Under the pieces are notes generated by a model that was not told the origin of the DNA, searched no databases, and was given only the letters and a program-made list of their open reading frames with translations. DNA of 27,294 bases from an uncultured Eubacterium sp. GTDB taxonomy: Bacteria; Bacillota; Clostridia; Lachnospirales; Lachnospiraceae. Shown piece by piece: positions 6,650 to 15,630 of the stretch (within the stretch, counting starts at the first letter, position 1; each line of letters begins with the position of its first letter). Made by a program: the position numbers and the translations under genes. Location of the stretch: the NCBI GenBank assembly GCA_910579145.1, contig CAJTTQ010000032.1:276-27569 (forward strand), written 5' to 3'.

Positions 6650-7294
6650 TTATTCCTGTGGATCCGGCTGCGGATCCGGTGTGAGTGAAGGAGGAACGAA
6701 CACGATAACATCACATGATGCCTTCTGCCCGCTGGAGAGGAGTGTCGCTGTGATAACTGCATTGCCAGGGGCGATTGCGGTTATAATACCTTTAGAGTTT
6801 ACGGTGACGACATCCGGGTTCGACGATTCAAACAGAGGAACCTCATGGGACGTGCGGGGTTTTATGATGACGGAAAGTTTCGTCGTATCGTTTAAGTTCA
6901 GCTTCACTTTTTTTTGAGCAAACTTGAGACTGACAGCGAACGGCGTTACCTTTACCGTTGTCTTTAACGAACGCACCATTTTATCCTTGCGGTTGTATAT
7001 GTTAGCGCGTACCTGCGCGGTCCCAAGATTTACGGCAGTGATAGCGGCTGTTTTCTTATTTGTGTTTTCCTTCACCGAGACGATGTTGTCATCCGCGGAC
7101 ACAAATTTGACCGAGTATTTCTTTTTTAAGTTGTATACGCGTAGCGTATACGTGTCGTTTTTCGTGAGTGTCAGCTTTTTCACGTTCATCTTTGTCTTTT
7201 TCGGCGCGCAGCTTCCGGCCGCAGGGCGGGACATCGCCGCCACGGAAAAAACAAAGGCGAAAACGAGAGCGACATAAAATAATTTATGCTTCAT
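6650..7294 (-). CDS. Secreted two-domain Big_2 (bacterial Ig-like) protein
   Basis: A 214-residue exported protein with a signal peptide (MKHKLFYVALVFAFVF core, cleavage probably near residues 25-30). It is followed by two Ig-like repeats: about 35-117 and about 118-203, the second with the typical SSNPDVVTVNSKGIITAIAP pattern. The end is Pro/Asp-rich (PDPQPDPQE). No catalytic domain, sortase signal or membrane anchor is visible, so it is probably a wall-associated or adhesion accessory. It converges on the GH43 gene, which carries the same domain type, across a shared terminator. AAAGG lies about 12 bases before the ATG. Function is unknown beyond the fold. Confidence 0.75.
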   Translation of the reverse strand: MKHKLFYVALVFAFVFSVAAMSRPAAGSCAPKKTKMNVKKLTLTKNDTYTLRVYNLKKKYSVKFVSADDNIVSVKENTNKKTAAITAVNLGTAQVRANIYNRKDKMVRSLKTTVKVTPFAVSLKFAQKKVKLNLNDTTKLSVIIKPRTSHEVPLFESSNPDVVTVNSKGIITAIAPGNAVITATLLSSGQKASCDVIVFVPPSLTPDPQPDPQE

Positions 7295-7375
7295 AATAGT
7301 TCCGACCTTTCTATAAAATAAAATTTGCTCGTGGATTCATTGTCATGAGTGTATCAGCAAGCCGTGGCATAAATT

Positions 7376-7449
7376 TGTCACAGTTTTTGAAAAGGATTTG
7401 GAAAATGTCACAAAAAAAACATAGAAAGATGATATGTATATGTTATAAT
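7376..7449 (+). promoter_or_regulatory. Promoter region of the two-component operon
   Basis: An extended -10 element TGTTATAAT (7441-7449) lies 35 bases before the regulator start; no convincing -35 is present, as is common for activator-dependent or extended -10 promoters. Upstream are two identical TGTCACA heptamers (7376-7382 and 7406-7412) exactly 30 bp apart, with a near copy TGTCATG at 7341-7347. Direct repeats in phase with the helix are how OmpR-type regulators bind, so autoregulation is plausible. Confidence 0.5.
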
Positions 7450-7484
7450 GTTTGAAATAACATATTTTGGAAGGAGAGTTGGCG

Positions 7485-8174
7485 ATGCAGCACATATTGA
7501 TTGCAGATGATAATGAAGATATACGGGAAGTACTGGGAACTTATGTCGCGAAAGAGGGGTTTGAACCGGTACAGGCGAAAGACGGGATCGAGGCATTTGA
7601 GCTATTTAAAAAGTGTAATCCGGCCGTCGTGCTTTTGGATATCATGATGCCTGGCATGGATGGATATAAAGTTTGTAAAAAGATCCGCGAGATGTCGGAG
7701 GTGCCGATCATACTCATCACGGCCAAGGGAGAGGATTATGAGAGGGTGATGGGACTCGATATCGGCGCCGATGACTATGTTGTCAAGCCGTTCAGTCCGA
7801 GCGAGGTCATGGCAAGGGTGCGTGCGGTGCTGCGCCGAATGGGGCGCACGGAAGAAAGTTCCGATAAGAAAGTGATCGCCATAGGTGACCTGACGATCAA
7901 TATTGAGGCGTACAGCGTGTTCGTCGGGGCAGAGAAGATCCCGATGACGAAAAAGGAAGTGGAGACGATGTGGATCCTGGCAGAAAACCCGAGCAAAGTA
8001 TTTACGAGGGACAACCTGCTTGACAGCCTGTGGGGTCAGGACTATTTCGGCGACAGCCGTACGGTGGATTCACATATTAAAAGGCTTCGGGCAAAGCTTG
8101 ACAAAGTAGAGCATCCGGGCTGGGAGATAAAAACGATTTGGGGACTCGGTTACAAATTTGAGATAAACGTCTGA
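7485..8174 (+). CDS. OmpR/PhoB-family response regulator
   Basis: A 229-residue cytoplasmic transcription factor. Residues 1-118 are a receiver domain with the acidic pocket Asp8-Asp9, the phospho-accepting Asp52 (LLDIMMPGMDG), Thr79 and Lys101 (KPFSP). About 130-229 is the winged helix of the OmpR class, with TVDSHIKRLRAKLD as recognition region and WGLGYKF near the end. The frame could begin at a TTG at 7467, but AAGGAG (7471-7476) followed 8 bases later by ATG at 7485 fixes the start. The histidine kinase follows after 19 bases, so the two are surely one operon. Targets are unknown; the TGTCACA repeats upstream are candidate sites. Confidence 0.95.
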   Translation: MQHILIADDNEDIREVLGTYVAKEGFEPVQAKDGIEAFELFKKCNPAVVLLDIMMPGMDGYKVCKKIREMSEVPIILITAKGEDYERVMGLDIGADDYVVKPFSPSEVMARVRAVLRRMGRTEESSDKKVIAIGDLTINIEAYSVFVGAEKIPMTKKEVETMWILAENPSKVFTRDNLLDSLWGQDYFGDSRTVDSHIKRLRAKLDKVEHPGWEIKTIWGLGYKFEINV

Positions 8175-8193
8175 GGCGGGATAGGAGTTTGTT

Positions 8194-9645
8194 TTGAGAA
8201 AGATTTTTTGGCGGGTCGGGATTTATTTCGCGGTGGCGCTCGTGACGCTTACAGCGGTTGCCGGCCTCGTATTTACGCGGTTTAACCGGCATAATATCAT
8301 GGGTGTTTACAAGGAAGAGTTAAAGAGTATCGCCCAGAGCGTATCGGTACGGGTCAGTGAGGCTGTGGCGGGGGATGACAGTGAGGATTTCTTTCCGTAT
8401 CTCAGCGCGTTAAAAGATTTTGGAGAGCTGCGGAATACGGACATTTGGATCCTGGCAAATCCGTCGGCAGATGAGCCGTTAGATGAGGCGTACACGAATG
8501 TGGACATCCGTACGTGGACGGTGGAAGAAGAGGCGATGAAAGCGCTGATCCAGGCGGCCTGTGACGGGAAGACGCGGAGTTACAGCGGGTACGACAGCAT
8601 TTACGGGATGGATATGATGCACCTGGCTGTGCCGGTCAAAAATGCCAGAGGGGAAAATGTCGGCGTCGTACTCGTAAATGGGGAGATGGATTACCGGAAG
8701 GCATCCGTTGTCCAATACCAGAAATACATGTTTTTAAGTGTCATCACCGCGCTTCTCTTTTCCCTGGTCATAGCCGCCTTTTTTTCCCAGCAGCTGGTGC
8801 GCCCGATCATCCGTATCAAGGAGATCGCGCTTCGGATGGCTGCGGGGGAATACGCGCAGGAAACCAAAATCCAGCGAAAGGATGAACTCGGTATGCTGGC
8901 GGATAGTATGGATATATTGTCTGAAAAACTTGTCGAGGCGGAGGAGTTCCGTGATAATCTCGAGCAGAACCGGCGCGATTTCTTTTCTAATGTCTCTCAT
9001 GAACTGCGTACACCGATCACTGTCGTAAAGGGGTATGCGGAGACGCTCGCGGACGGCTATGTGGAAGACGAAGGGAAGCGGCAGGAGTATTACGACCGGA
9101 TCCTGAACGAGTGTGCGGGGATGGAGCGGCTCGTGTCAGATCTTTTAATCCTGTCGAAAATGCAGAACCCGGATTTTGAGTTGGACAAAGAGGTGTTAAA
9201 CGTGATCGCCGTCATGCAGGACGCGCTCAGGAGTATGCGCATCCTGATGAAGGAAAAGAGCATTGTCTCGGTACTCGACTACGAGGACGAGTGCTCGCTG
9301 ATCGAAGGGGACTACGACCGGATCCGGCAGCTGTTTCTGATCCTTTTACAGAATGCGGTGAAGTATGCCGACGATCACACGCAGATCCTGGTCGGCATCC
9401 GTCGGAGCGATGAGTTTATCACGGTTTCTGTGGAGGATACGGGGATACCGGTGCCGAAGCCGGAGTGGGATACGATCTTCGAAAAATTTTACCGCGGAAA
9501 TAATAACGGAAATAAGGATGGTTCCGGTCTGGGGTTAATGGTAGCCAGACATATTACCGACCGGCATCAGGGAAAGATATGGGTGACGAGCGATGAGGTG
9601 GAAAAAACTTGTTTTTATGTGCAGATCCCATGCTGGAAAGAGTAA
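8194..9645 (+). CDS. Membrane sensor histidine kinase
   Basis: A 483-residue sensor with a TTG start preceded by AGGAG 6 bases upstream; no in-frame ATG retains the first helix. Transmembrane helices at about 7-28 and 178-200 bracket an extracytoplasmic sensor of about 150 residues without a recognised domain. HAMP follows (201-254), then the HisKA dimerisation helix with His269 in FFSNVSHELRTP, and an ATPase domain with Asn387 (N box), a DTG motif and DGSGLGL. The G1 region reads DTGIPVPKPEW rather than the usual DTGxGI, a modest departure. It should phosphorylate the regulator encoded just upstream. The signal is unknown. No terminator is visible before the hydrogenase promoter. Confidence 0.93.
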   Translation: MRKIFWRVGIYFAVALVTLTAVAGLVFTRFNRHNIMGVYKEELKSIAQSVSVRVSEAVAGDDSEDFFPYLSALKDFGELRNTDIWILANPSADEPLDEAYTNVDIRTWTVEEEAMKALIQAACDGKTRSYSGYDSIYGMDMMHLAVPVKNARGENVGVVLVNGEMDYRKASVVQYQKYMFLSVITALLFSLVIAAFFSQQLVRPIIRIKEIALRMAAGEYAQETKIQRKDELGMLADSMDILSEKLVEAEEFRDNLEQNRRDFFSNVSHELRTPITVVKGYAETLADGYVEDEGKRQEYYDRILNECAGMERLVSDLLILSKMQNPDFELDKEVLNVIAVMQDALRSMRILMKEKSIVSVLDYEDECSLIEGDYDRIRQLFLILLQNAVKYADDHTQILVGIRRSDEFITVSVEDTGIPVPKPEWDTIFEKFYRGNNNGNKDGSGLGLMVARHITDRHQGKIWVTSDEVEKTCFYVQIPCWKE

Positions 9646-9646
9646 C

Positions 9647-9676
9647 TTGACGGTTCGCACTGATATATGTTATTCT
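9647..9676 (+). promoter_or_regulatory. Promoter of the hydrogenase gene
   Basis: TTGACG (9647-9652), an 18-base spacer and TATTCT (9671-9676) sit between the kinase stop and the hydrogenase, about 43 bases before its ATG. An AAAGGAGAG ribosome site follows. Confidence 0.6.
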
Positions 9677-9719
9677 GATACAAACAAAAGACTGATGTAT
9701 CAATAAAGGAGAGAACAGC

Positions 9720-11225
9720 ATGAGAGGAATTGAAACCCCGATTACAAAAATCCGCAGACAGGTTTTTGCGGAGGTGGCAAAGGTGGCATTTGAGTCGGAC
9801 AATATCAAAGATGATATTGAGGCGATTCCGTACAAGATCACGCCATCTGATGTGCCGTTGTACCGAGATAGTATTTACCGGGAGCGCGCGATCGCCGGAG
9901 AGCGTGTGCGTCTGGCGATGGGTATGTCGCTCCGTCCTGAGAACCAGCCGGTACATATCACCAGTGGACTGAGTGAGAGTAATATTGCGGATAAGTATTA
10001 TGAGCCGCCGTTGATGCAGGTTATTCCGTCCGCCTGCGCCATGTGTGAGGATAACGTGTATGAAGTGACGAACCAGTGCCGCGGCTGTGTGGCGCATCCG
10101 TGCCAGGAGGTCTGTCCGGTCGGCGCCATTCATATGGAAAACGGCCGTTCGGTGATCGATAAGAATAAATGTGTGAAATGCGGAAAATGTAAGGCGATCT
10201 GTCCTTATGATGCCATTGCGAAAAAAGTGCGTCCGTGCGCGGCGGCCTGCGGCGTGAAGGCGATCGACAGCGATGAGCATGGACGTGCGCGCATTCACGA
10301 CGACAAATGTGTGAAATGTGGTCAGTGTATGGTGAACTGTCCGTTTGGCGCGATCGCGGACAAATCTCAGATCTTCCAGCTTGCCCGTTCGATCAAACAG
10401 GGTGACGAAGTGATCGTAGAGCTTGCTCCGGCCGTGATCGGCCAGTTCGGAAGTGATGTGCGCCTTTGGAAAATTAAATCTGCCTTAAAGGAGATCGGAT
10501 TCGCGGAGGTATACGAGGTGGCGCTGGGCGCTGATATCGGCGCGATTACCGAGGCGAGACATTATGTACATGAGGTAAAGACCGGGAAACTCCCATTCCT
10601 TTTGACTTCGTGTTGTCCGGCGTGGTCTGTGCTGGCGAAGCAGACGCTTCCGCAGGAGATGCTGGAGGCAGTTTCCAGCGCGTTGACGCCGATGGTGGCA
10701 ACGGCGCGTTCGATCAAGCAGAAACATCCGAATGCCAGGGTGGTATTTGTGGGGCCGTGCGCGGCGAAAAAACTTGAAGCAGCGCGTGAAACGGTTCGGA
10801 GTGACGTGGATTTCGTTATTACCTTTGAAGAGCTGGCGGCCATTTTTGAAGCAAAAGGAATCGATATGGAGACTTACGGGGCAGAAGAGCCGATCCACGA
10901 CGCGACAGGGGCCGGCCGTGGATACGGAGTGGCTGGCGGAGTGGCAAATGCCATTGAGAAATGTATCAACGAATATTACCCGGATACAGAAGTACTTATT
11001 GAACACGTCGAAGGGCTCAGTGAGTGCCAGAAGATGCTTTTGATGGCAAAAGCAGGGAAAAAAGATGGATGCCTGATCGAGGGTATGGGATGTCCTGGCG
11101 GCTGTGTGGCCGGAGCTGGAACGAATATTCCGGTTGCTAAGGGCGCGCAGGCGGTGAGGAAGTTTGTGAAAGATTCTACCAAACCACTTCCGCCAAAAGA
11201 ATACTCGGAGATCGAGCTGCCATAA
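9720..11225 (+). CDS. Monomeric [FeFe] hydrogenase, group B-type
   Basis: A 501-residue cytoplasmic iron-sulfur enzyme that interconverts protons and H2, probably with ferredoxin. Residues about 100-230 hold several Cys sets for 4Fe-4S clusters, including CVKCGKCKAICP and CVKCGQCMVNCP. The H-cluster domain is complete: TSCCPAW (Cys298, Cys299) as L1, PCAAKKLE (Cys347) as L2, EGMGCPGGC (Cys458, Cys462) as L3. The N-terminal region before the clusters and the Ala in TSCCPAW (Gly in the common group A enzymes) fit the group B1/B3 lineage of Clostridia, whose physiological role is little studied. No HydE/F/G maturases are in this window, so they must be encoded elsewhere. The gene has its own promoter and terminator. 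Confidence 0.88.
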   Translation: MRGIETPITKIRRQVFAEVAKVAFESDNIKDDIEAIPYKITPSDVPLYRDSIYRERAIAGERVRLAMGMSLRPENQPVHITSGLSESNIADKYYEPPLMQVIPSACAMCEDNVYEVTNQCRGCVAHPCQEVCPVGAIHMENGRSVIDKNKCVKCGKCKAICPYDAIAKKVRPCAAACGVKAIDSDEHGRARIHDDKCVKCGQCMVNCPFGAIADKSQIFQLARSIKQGDEVIVELAPAVIGQFGSDVRLWKIKSALKEIGFAEVYEVALGADIGAITEARHYVHEVKTGKLPFLLTSCCPAWSVLAKQTLPQEMLEAVSSALTPMVATARSIKQKHPNARVVFVGPCAAKKLEAARETVRSDVDFVITFEELAAIFEAKGIDMETYGAEEPIHDATGAGRGYGVAGGVANAIEKCINEYYPDTEVLIEHVEGLSECQKMLLMAKAGKKDGCLIEGMGCPGGCVAGAGTNIPVAKGAQAVRKFVKDSTKPLPPKEYSEIELP

Positions 11226-11249
11226 CCGAACGCTTGGAAAAGAAAACGC

Positions 11250-11284
11250 AAAGGACGAAACAGTTAGTGGTTTCGTCCCTTTGT
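11250..11284 (+). terminator. Terminator after the hydrogenase gene
   Basis: AAAGGACGAAAC (11250-11261) pairs with GTTTCGTCCCTTT (11270-11282) with one bulged base and an 8-base loop, followed by a T-rich tract (TTTGTTTGT). It isolates the hydrogenase from the downstream membrane-protein gene. Confidence 0.8.
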
Positions 11285-11315
11285 TTGTCAGGAAAGATCA
11301 TGGGAGTCACTATTT

Positions 11316-13175
11316 ATGGATTCGAAAAAGAGGACAGGGGCCGTTCTGCTGGCGATGGTGGCCGGCGTTGTGCCGCTCATAGTCAGCGCATGCTATTACC
11401 GCATCGGATTAAAAGAATTTGTATGGTTTTCTGATTCCGATGCGGCGTATGATTTCTTTTTATACTGGAAAGGGCAGATGCTCATATTGTTATGCGGTCT
11501 TTTGGCGCTCTATGTGGCCGTCAGGCAGCTGGCGGGAAAGGAACAGGGGTGGCAGGAACGCATGGAATGGAAATACCTCGTGCCCCTTTTTTTGTATGTT
11601 CTTTTGGCGCTTTTGTCAGCCATTTTGTCGGAGCATGGCGATATGGCGGTATGGGGGGGATACGAGCAGTGGGAGGGCGTCATCGTCATCACGGCGTATG
11701 TCATCGTGCTGTTTTTTGCCAGCCTCCTACTAGAAGGCGGGACGGAGATCAGCATCTTCATGTGGATTTTTTTGGTATTGGTATTTGTAATGTCCGCTTT
11801 AAGCGTGTGCCAGTTTTTCGGACATGATTTTTTTCGGACGGGCGCAGGGCAGGCGGTCATGAATTTTATGATAGAGAAAAAACTAAAATTTACTTTTAAC
11901 TTTGATGTGGGCAGGGTTTATGCGACGCTATACAACCCGAATTATGTGGGTTCGTATGTGGCGCTCGTGCTGCCTGTCATCCTATCCCTGATCAGTCGGA
12001 GCCGCCGGCTTTTGCCGCGGATACGGAGCGTACTGGCTGCTGTAACGGCGATGGGGCTTTTTATCATGCTGATCGGCTCGGAGTCCGTGACGGGGTTTAT
12101 CGGCGTGCTCGCTTCGCTGATGCTCGCGTTCGTATTTGTCATCGCCAATCCCGGTGTGGAAAAGAAAAAGGTGATCGCGGGCGCGGGAATCTGCGCGGCG
12201 GTGATCGCAGCGGCGGTCTGTCTGAACAGGCCCGTATTTGAGTACGGCTTGAACAAGATTGTCAATCCGACGCCGAACCAGTTTGCGGTAAGGAGTATGG
12301 AATCCAGGGAGGGAGCGCTGTGGATCACGACGGCAGGGGAAGATGTTCTGAAGATTACCTGTGAGGAGCAAAATGGGACGTTTCGATTTGAGGCTGCAGA
12401 TAACGGCGGAAATGCGGTGGAGGTGTATGAGGAGAGCGGGACGATGAAGTTTGGGGACGAGAGGTTTTCTGAACTTAGGATCCGGGCGGCACAGTCTGGT
12501 GGTGACGGGGAACAAACAGAGGCGTTTGTGGTGGAAACACCGTCTTTCGGGAAAACGTACACGATCCTGCCTTCGATCGAAACGTATAATGGGCCGGGAC
12601 TTTTGCAGCAGGTGTTTTATACAGAAAACCCCTTTGGAAAGAAGGATAAACTGCGCCATATCGAACAGATGGGATTTAAACAGAACCAGCATTTCGGGAG
12701 CCGGCGGGGATACATCTGGTCGCGGACATTTCCGCTGCTGAAAGATCATATGTTTCTCGGCTCCGGCCCGAACACATTTGTCTATGAATTTCCAAACGAC
12801 GATTACATCGGGATGAAAAATGTCGGTTACGACGGTTCTGTCGTGACGAAACCGCACAATATGTTTATGCAGATCTGGGTACAGACTGGTTTTCTATCCT
12901 TGCTTGCGTTTTTAACGCTGTATGCGGTCTATTTTGCGGGGAGCATGAAATTATATGTTCGGAAGAGGGGATACCGGCGGGGGGATCTTCTCGGAATTGG
13001 TATCCTGCTCGGTACATTTGGCTATCTCGTGACCGGACTTGCCAATGACTCCACGGTCGCGGTGGCGCCGGTATACTGGTGTCTTTTGGGGGCTGGCATG
13101 GCGGTAAACCGTTGGAACATATTGACAGGAGGAAATGCAGATGAAGGACAGGAACGTACTGCTGACGGCCATTAA
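11316..13175 (+). CDS. O-antigen ligase/polymerase-like (Wzy_C) membrane protein
   Basis: A 619-residue polytopic membrane protein with about eleven hydrophobic segments. The Wzy_C region near the C-terminal half (RRGYIWSRTFPLLKDHMFLG, then KPHNMFMQIWVQTGFLSLL) is the signature of O-antigen ligases and polysaccharide polymerases, which move lipid-linked glycans outside the membrane. A large soluble segment (about 315-440), presumably extracytoplasmic, splits the helices. In a monoderm cell the likely job is polymerising or transferring a surface polysaccharide or glycosylating a wall polymer, but no glycosyltransferase genes adjoin it. GGGAG stands about 10 bases before the ATG. Its 3' end overlaps the radical SAM start by 35 bases, so the two are translationally linked. 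Confidence 0.8.
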   Translation: MDSKKRTGAVLLAMVAGVVPLIVSACYYRIGLKEFVWFSDSDAAYDFFLYWKGQMLILLCGLLALYVAVRQLAGKEQGWQERMEWKYLVPLFLYVLLALLSAILSEHGDMAVWGGYEQWEGVIVITAYVIVLFFASLLLEGGTEISIFMWIFLVLVFVMSALSVCQFFGHDFFRTGAGQAVMNFMIEKKLKFTFNFDVGRVYATLYNPNYVGSYVALVLPVILSLISRSRRLLPRIRSVLAAVTAMGLFIMLIGSESVTGFIGVLASLMLAFVFVIANPGVEKKKVIAGAGICAAVIAAAVCLNRPVFEYGLNKIVNPTPNQFAVRSMESREGALWITTAGEDVLKITCEEQNGTFRFEAADNGGNAVEVYEESGTMKFGDERFSELRIRAAQSGGDGEQTEAFVVETPSFGKTYTILPSIETYNGPGLLQQVFYTENPFGKKDKLRHIEQMGFKQNQHFGSRRGYIWSRTFPLLKDHMFLGSGPNTFVYEFPNDDYIGMKNVGYDGSVVTKPHNMFMQIWVQTGFLSLLAFLTLYAVYFAGSMKLYVRKRGYRRGDLLGIGILLGTFGYLVTGLANDSTVAVAPVYWCLLGAGMAVNRWNILTGGNADEGQERTADGH

Positions 13176-14919
13176 TGCAAAATATATACATTCGAACCTG
13201 GCCGTGTATTCGCTGAAAGCAAATGCGGGGCCGTATGCCGGGCGGGTAGAGATCGCCGAATATACGATCAATCACCGGCGGGAGGAAATCTTACAGGGGA
13301 TCTATGACCATTCGCCTGCGGTGGTCGGGTTTTCCTGCTATATTTGGAATATCGGGTATGTGCTCGATGTGGCAGCCGATCTGCGCAGTATTTTACCGGA
13401 TACGGTCATTGTCCTCGGAGGGCCGGAAGTTTCATATGATGCGCCGGCTGTTTTGCAACGGAATCCGTTTGTGGATATCGTAATGGTCGGTGAGGGGGAG
13501 GAGACATTTCGGGAATTTTTGGAATGCTTTTTTGATCGGGGAGGTGGGATAGAGCAGTACCGCCAAATACCGGGACTTTGCCTGCGCAAAGCAAAGTGTG
13601 GTGAAAGTGCGGCAAAGGTCTTTTTCACGGAACCCAGACAAGTACTTCCGATGGATCAGCTCGTGTTTCCGTATACAGACGTGAAGGGGCTGGAAAACCG
13701 TATCCTTTACTATGAAACGATGAGAGGGTGCCCGTTTTCGTGCAGTTATTGTCTGTCTTCGGTCGAAAAAGGCGTGCGCCAAAGAAGCCTGCCGCTCGTG
13801 TTTGAGGAACTACAGTTCTTTCTTACAAACCGCGTGAAACAGGTCAAATTCGTCGACCGGACGTTTAACTGCCATCATGAACACGCGTATCGGATTTGGC
13901 AGTATATCGGGGAGCATGATAACGGGACGACGAACTTCCATTTTGAGATCGGGGGAGATCTGCTGCGGGAGGAAGATATTCAGCTGTTTCGGACATTCCG
14001 GCCGGGCCTGGTCCAGTTCGAGATCGGTGTACAGTCAACAAATCCCGATACCATCCGGGCGATCCGCCGTCAGATGGATCTAAAAAAATTAGAGGACAAT
14101 CTGTCAAAGGTTCGGAAAAACCATAACATCCACCAGCATCTTGACCTGATCGCCGGTCTCCCGCATGAGGATTTGGCATCGTTTTGCCAGTCGTTTCGTG
14201 ACGTGTACGCGATGGAGCCCGACCAGCTGCAGCTCGGATTCCTGAAAATCCTGAAGGGGTCTTATATGCAGGAGATGGCAGGGGAGTACGGGATCCGATA
14301 CGGAAACCGCCCGCCGTATGAAGTGCTGTCCACGCGCTGGATGTCGTACGATGACATCCGAATCCTCAAGCGGGTTGAAGAGATGGTCGAAATATATTAT
14401 AATAGTTTTCAGTTCCAGGCTACGATGAAGTTATTGGAACTATGCCACAGCGACGCGTTTACTATGTTTGAGAGACTCGCGGATTATTATGAGAGAGAGG
14501 GAGGATTTGACAGGAAACACAGCCGGATCGCCCGCTATGAATGGCTGTGGCAGTACAGCAGGGAGTATTTTGAGGAGAGGGAAGAACAGTTCCGCCAGAC
14601 GCTGACGTTTGATCTGTATCTCAGGGAATATGTGAAGAGTCCGCCTGCGTTCGTGCGGATGAGAGAGAAAGAGTATGTACGGTTTGTGCGTGCGTTTTTG
14701 GACCGGGAGGCGGCCGGCCCGGAAATTCTCCGCGGATACGGGGGATACGAGGCAAAACAGTTATTTCATATGGTATATGTGGACGAGTTTACACTGGATC
14801 TGAAAGGACTGTTTGAAGAAAAGCAGGTGCGGCAAACCGCTCCGTATTCGCTCGTATTTGATTACAAACATCGGAATCCGTTAAATCACAGCGCCAAGGT
14901 CACGGTTCTTCACCGCTGA
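13141..14919 (+). CDS. B12-binding radical SAM protein with C-terminal DUF4080
   Basis: A 592-residue cytoplasmic enzyme of unknown substrate. Residues about 4-140 form a cobalamin-binding Rossmann-like domain (GGPEVSYD, VGEGEETF), though without the DxHxxG cobalamin loop. The radical SAM core follows, its 4Fe-4S cluster bound by Cys197, Cys201 and Cys204 (CPFSCSYC), with GGDLL and EIGVQS loops. The C-terminal third (about 380-590) matches what I know as DUF4080. An ATG at 13135 lies only one base from AGGAGG, too near for initiation, whereas the next ATG at 13141 has 7 bases, so I start there. It overlaps the Wzy_C gene. A role in modifying a surface lipid or polymer can only be guessed from that linkage. 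Confidence 0.85.
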   Translation: MKDRNVLLTAINAKYIHSNLAVYSLKANAGPYAGRVEIAEYTINHRREEILQGIYDHSPAVVGFSCYIWNIGYVLDVAADLRSILPDTVIVLGGPEVSYDAPAVLQRNPFVDIVMVGEGEETFREFLECFFDRGGGIEQYRQIPGLCLRKAKCGESAAKVFFTEPRQVLPMDQLVFPYTDVKGLENRILYYETMRGCPFSCSYCLSSVEKGVRQRSLPLVFEELQFFLTNRVKQVKFVDRTFNCHHEHAYRIWQYIGEHDNGTTNFHFEIGGDLLREEDIQLFRTFRPGLVQFEIGVQSTNPDTIRAIRRQMDLKKLEDNLSKVRKNHNIHQHLDLIAGLPHEDLASFCQSFRDVYAMEPDQLQLGFLKILKGSYMQEMAGEYGIRYGNRPPYEVLSTRWMSYDDIRILKRVEEMVEIYYNSFQFQATMKLLELCHSDAFTMFERLADYYEREGGFDRKHSRIARYEWLWQYSREYFEEREEQFRQTLTFDLYLREYVKSPPAFVRMREKEYVRFVRAFLDREAAGPEILRGYGGYEAKQLFHMVYVDEFTLDLKGLFEEKQVRQTAPYSLVFDYKHRNPLNHSAKVTVLHR

Positions 14920-14943
14920 TTCGCTGATGCCGCGTGTCATTTT

Positions 14944-15579
14944 TTAATGGACCGTCTTGTCTTTTTGGATGGAGCGCAGGGATTCTACGAGGGCGGCTTT
15001 GCGCGGCAGGTCAGAACGTTCGGCAGAGGTGATCAGATCCTGAAGCTTTCCGTGGTTTCCCGTCATGGCATACGCGTAGGCGAGGGATTTGTAATCGGTG
15101 GATCTATCCGAACCAGAAGCGATGCACTGTTCATATGTGCCGGCAGATTCCGTCAGCATACCGGCCGTGCGGTACGCCTTTCCGAGATTTGACAGATTCA
15201 TTAAGAAATCATTAAAATTTTCGTCATATTCGGATAAAGTCTTGAAATTTCCCGTTCCATATGCTAACTTTAAATCGGTGTTGGTAAATTGGGACAGATC
15301 CATCATGGGTTTTGTGAGGCAGTTTTGGACTTTTTCCTGATAGTAGGTAATGTTTTCGTCCTCGGTTTTGGGCATGGGAATACGGCCCGTGTCCGGAGTG
15401 AACAGGGTAAGACCTGAAATATCTTTATTTTTCGTGTGGTTTGCCTCGTCTTCACGATCCCAGAACGCACGGGATTCACGCTCATATTTGCGGGTGGATT
15501 TGTGTCTCTCGTAGTGGATCCAGGCGCAGAAGATCAGGAAGCATATAAAAATCGAGGGAATAGGAATATTTGAAAACAT
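14944..15579 (-). CDS. Membrane-anchored TPR-like protein of unknown function
   Basis: Leftward gene for 211 residues. An N-terminal hydrophobic segment (about residues 5-20, FSNIPIPSIFICFLIFCAW) acts as an anchor, followed by a highly charged stretch (KSTRKYERESRAFWDRED). The C-terminal half is helical with two TPR-like units (LSNLGKAYRTAGMLTESAG and YKSLAYAYAMTGNHGKL). TPR domains bind partner proteins. An ATG three codons earlier (15588) abuts GAAAGG with no spacing; the ATG at 15579 has a proper 9-base gap, so I use it. It converges with the radical SAM gene and diverges from the small peptide gene. No enzymatic motif is seen. Confidence 0.6.
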   Translation of the reverse strand: MFSNIPIPSIFICFLIFCAWIHYERHKSTRKYERESRAFWDREDEANHTKNKDISGLTLFTPDTGRIPMPKTEDENITYYQEKVQNCLTKPMMDLSQFTNTDLKLAYGTGNFKTLSEYDENFNDFLMNLSNLGKAYRTAGMLTESAGTYEQCIASGSDRSTDYKSLAYAYAMTGNHGKLQDLITSAERSDLPRKAALVESLRSIQKDKTVH

Positions 15580-15630
15580 TTTATTCATCCTTTCAGTATA
15601 TAAATATTTTAAGTAAGGAGGTAAAAAGCG

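Noticed and set aside
9615..10298. Minus-strand frame of 227 codons opposite the hydrogenase
   Set aside because: Covers Cys-rich hydrogenase coding and its promoter on the other strand; no family features.
11982..12857. Minus-strand frame of 291 codons opposite the Wzy_C gene
   Set aside because: Arg/His-rich antisense product without ribosome site, opposite clear transmembrane coding.
14889..14943. Terminator between the radical SAM and TPR-like genes
   Set aside because: A CAGCG/CGCTG pair and a TTTTTT run exist, but they are not arranged as a stem directly followed by T residues.
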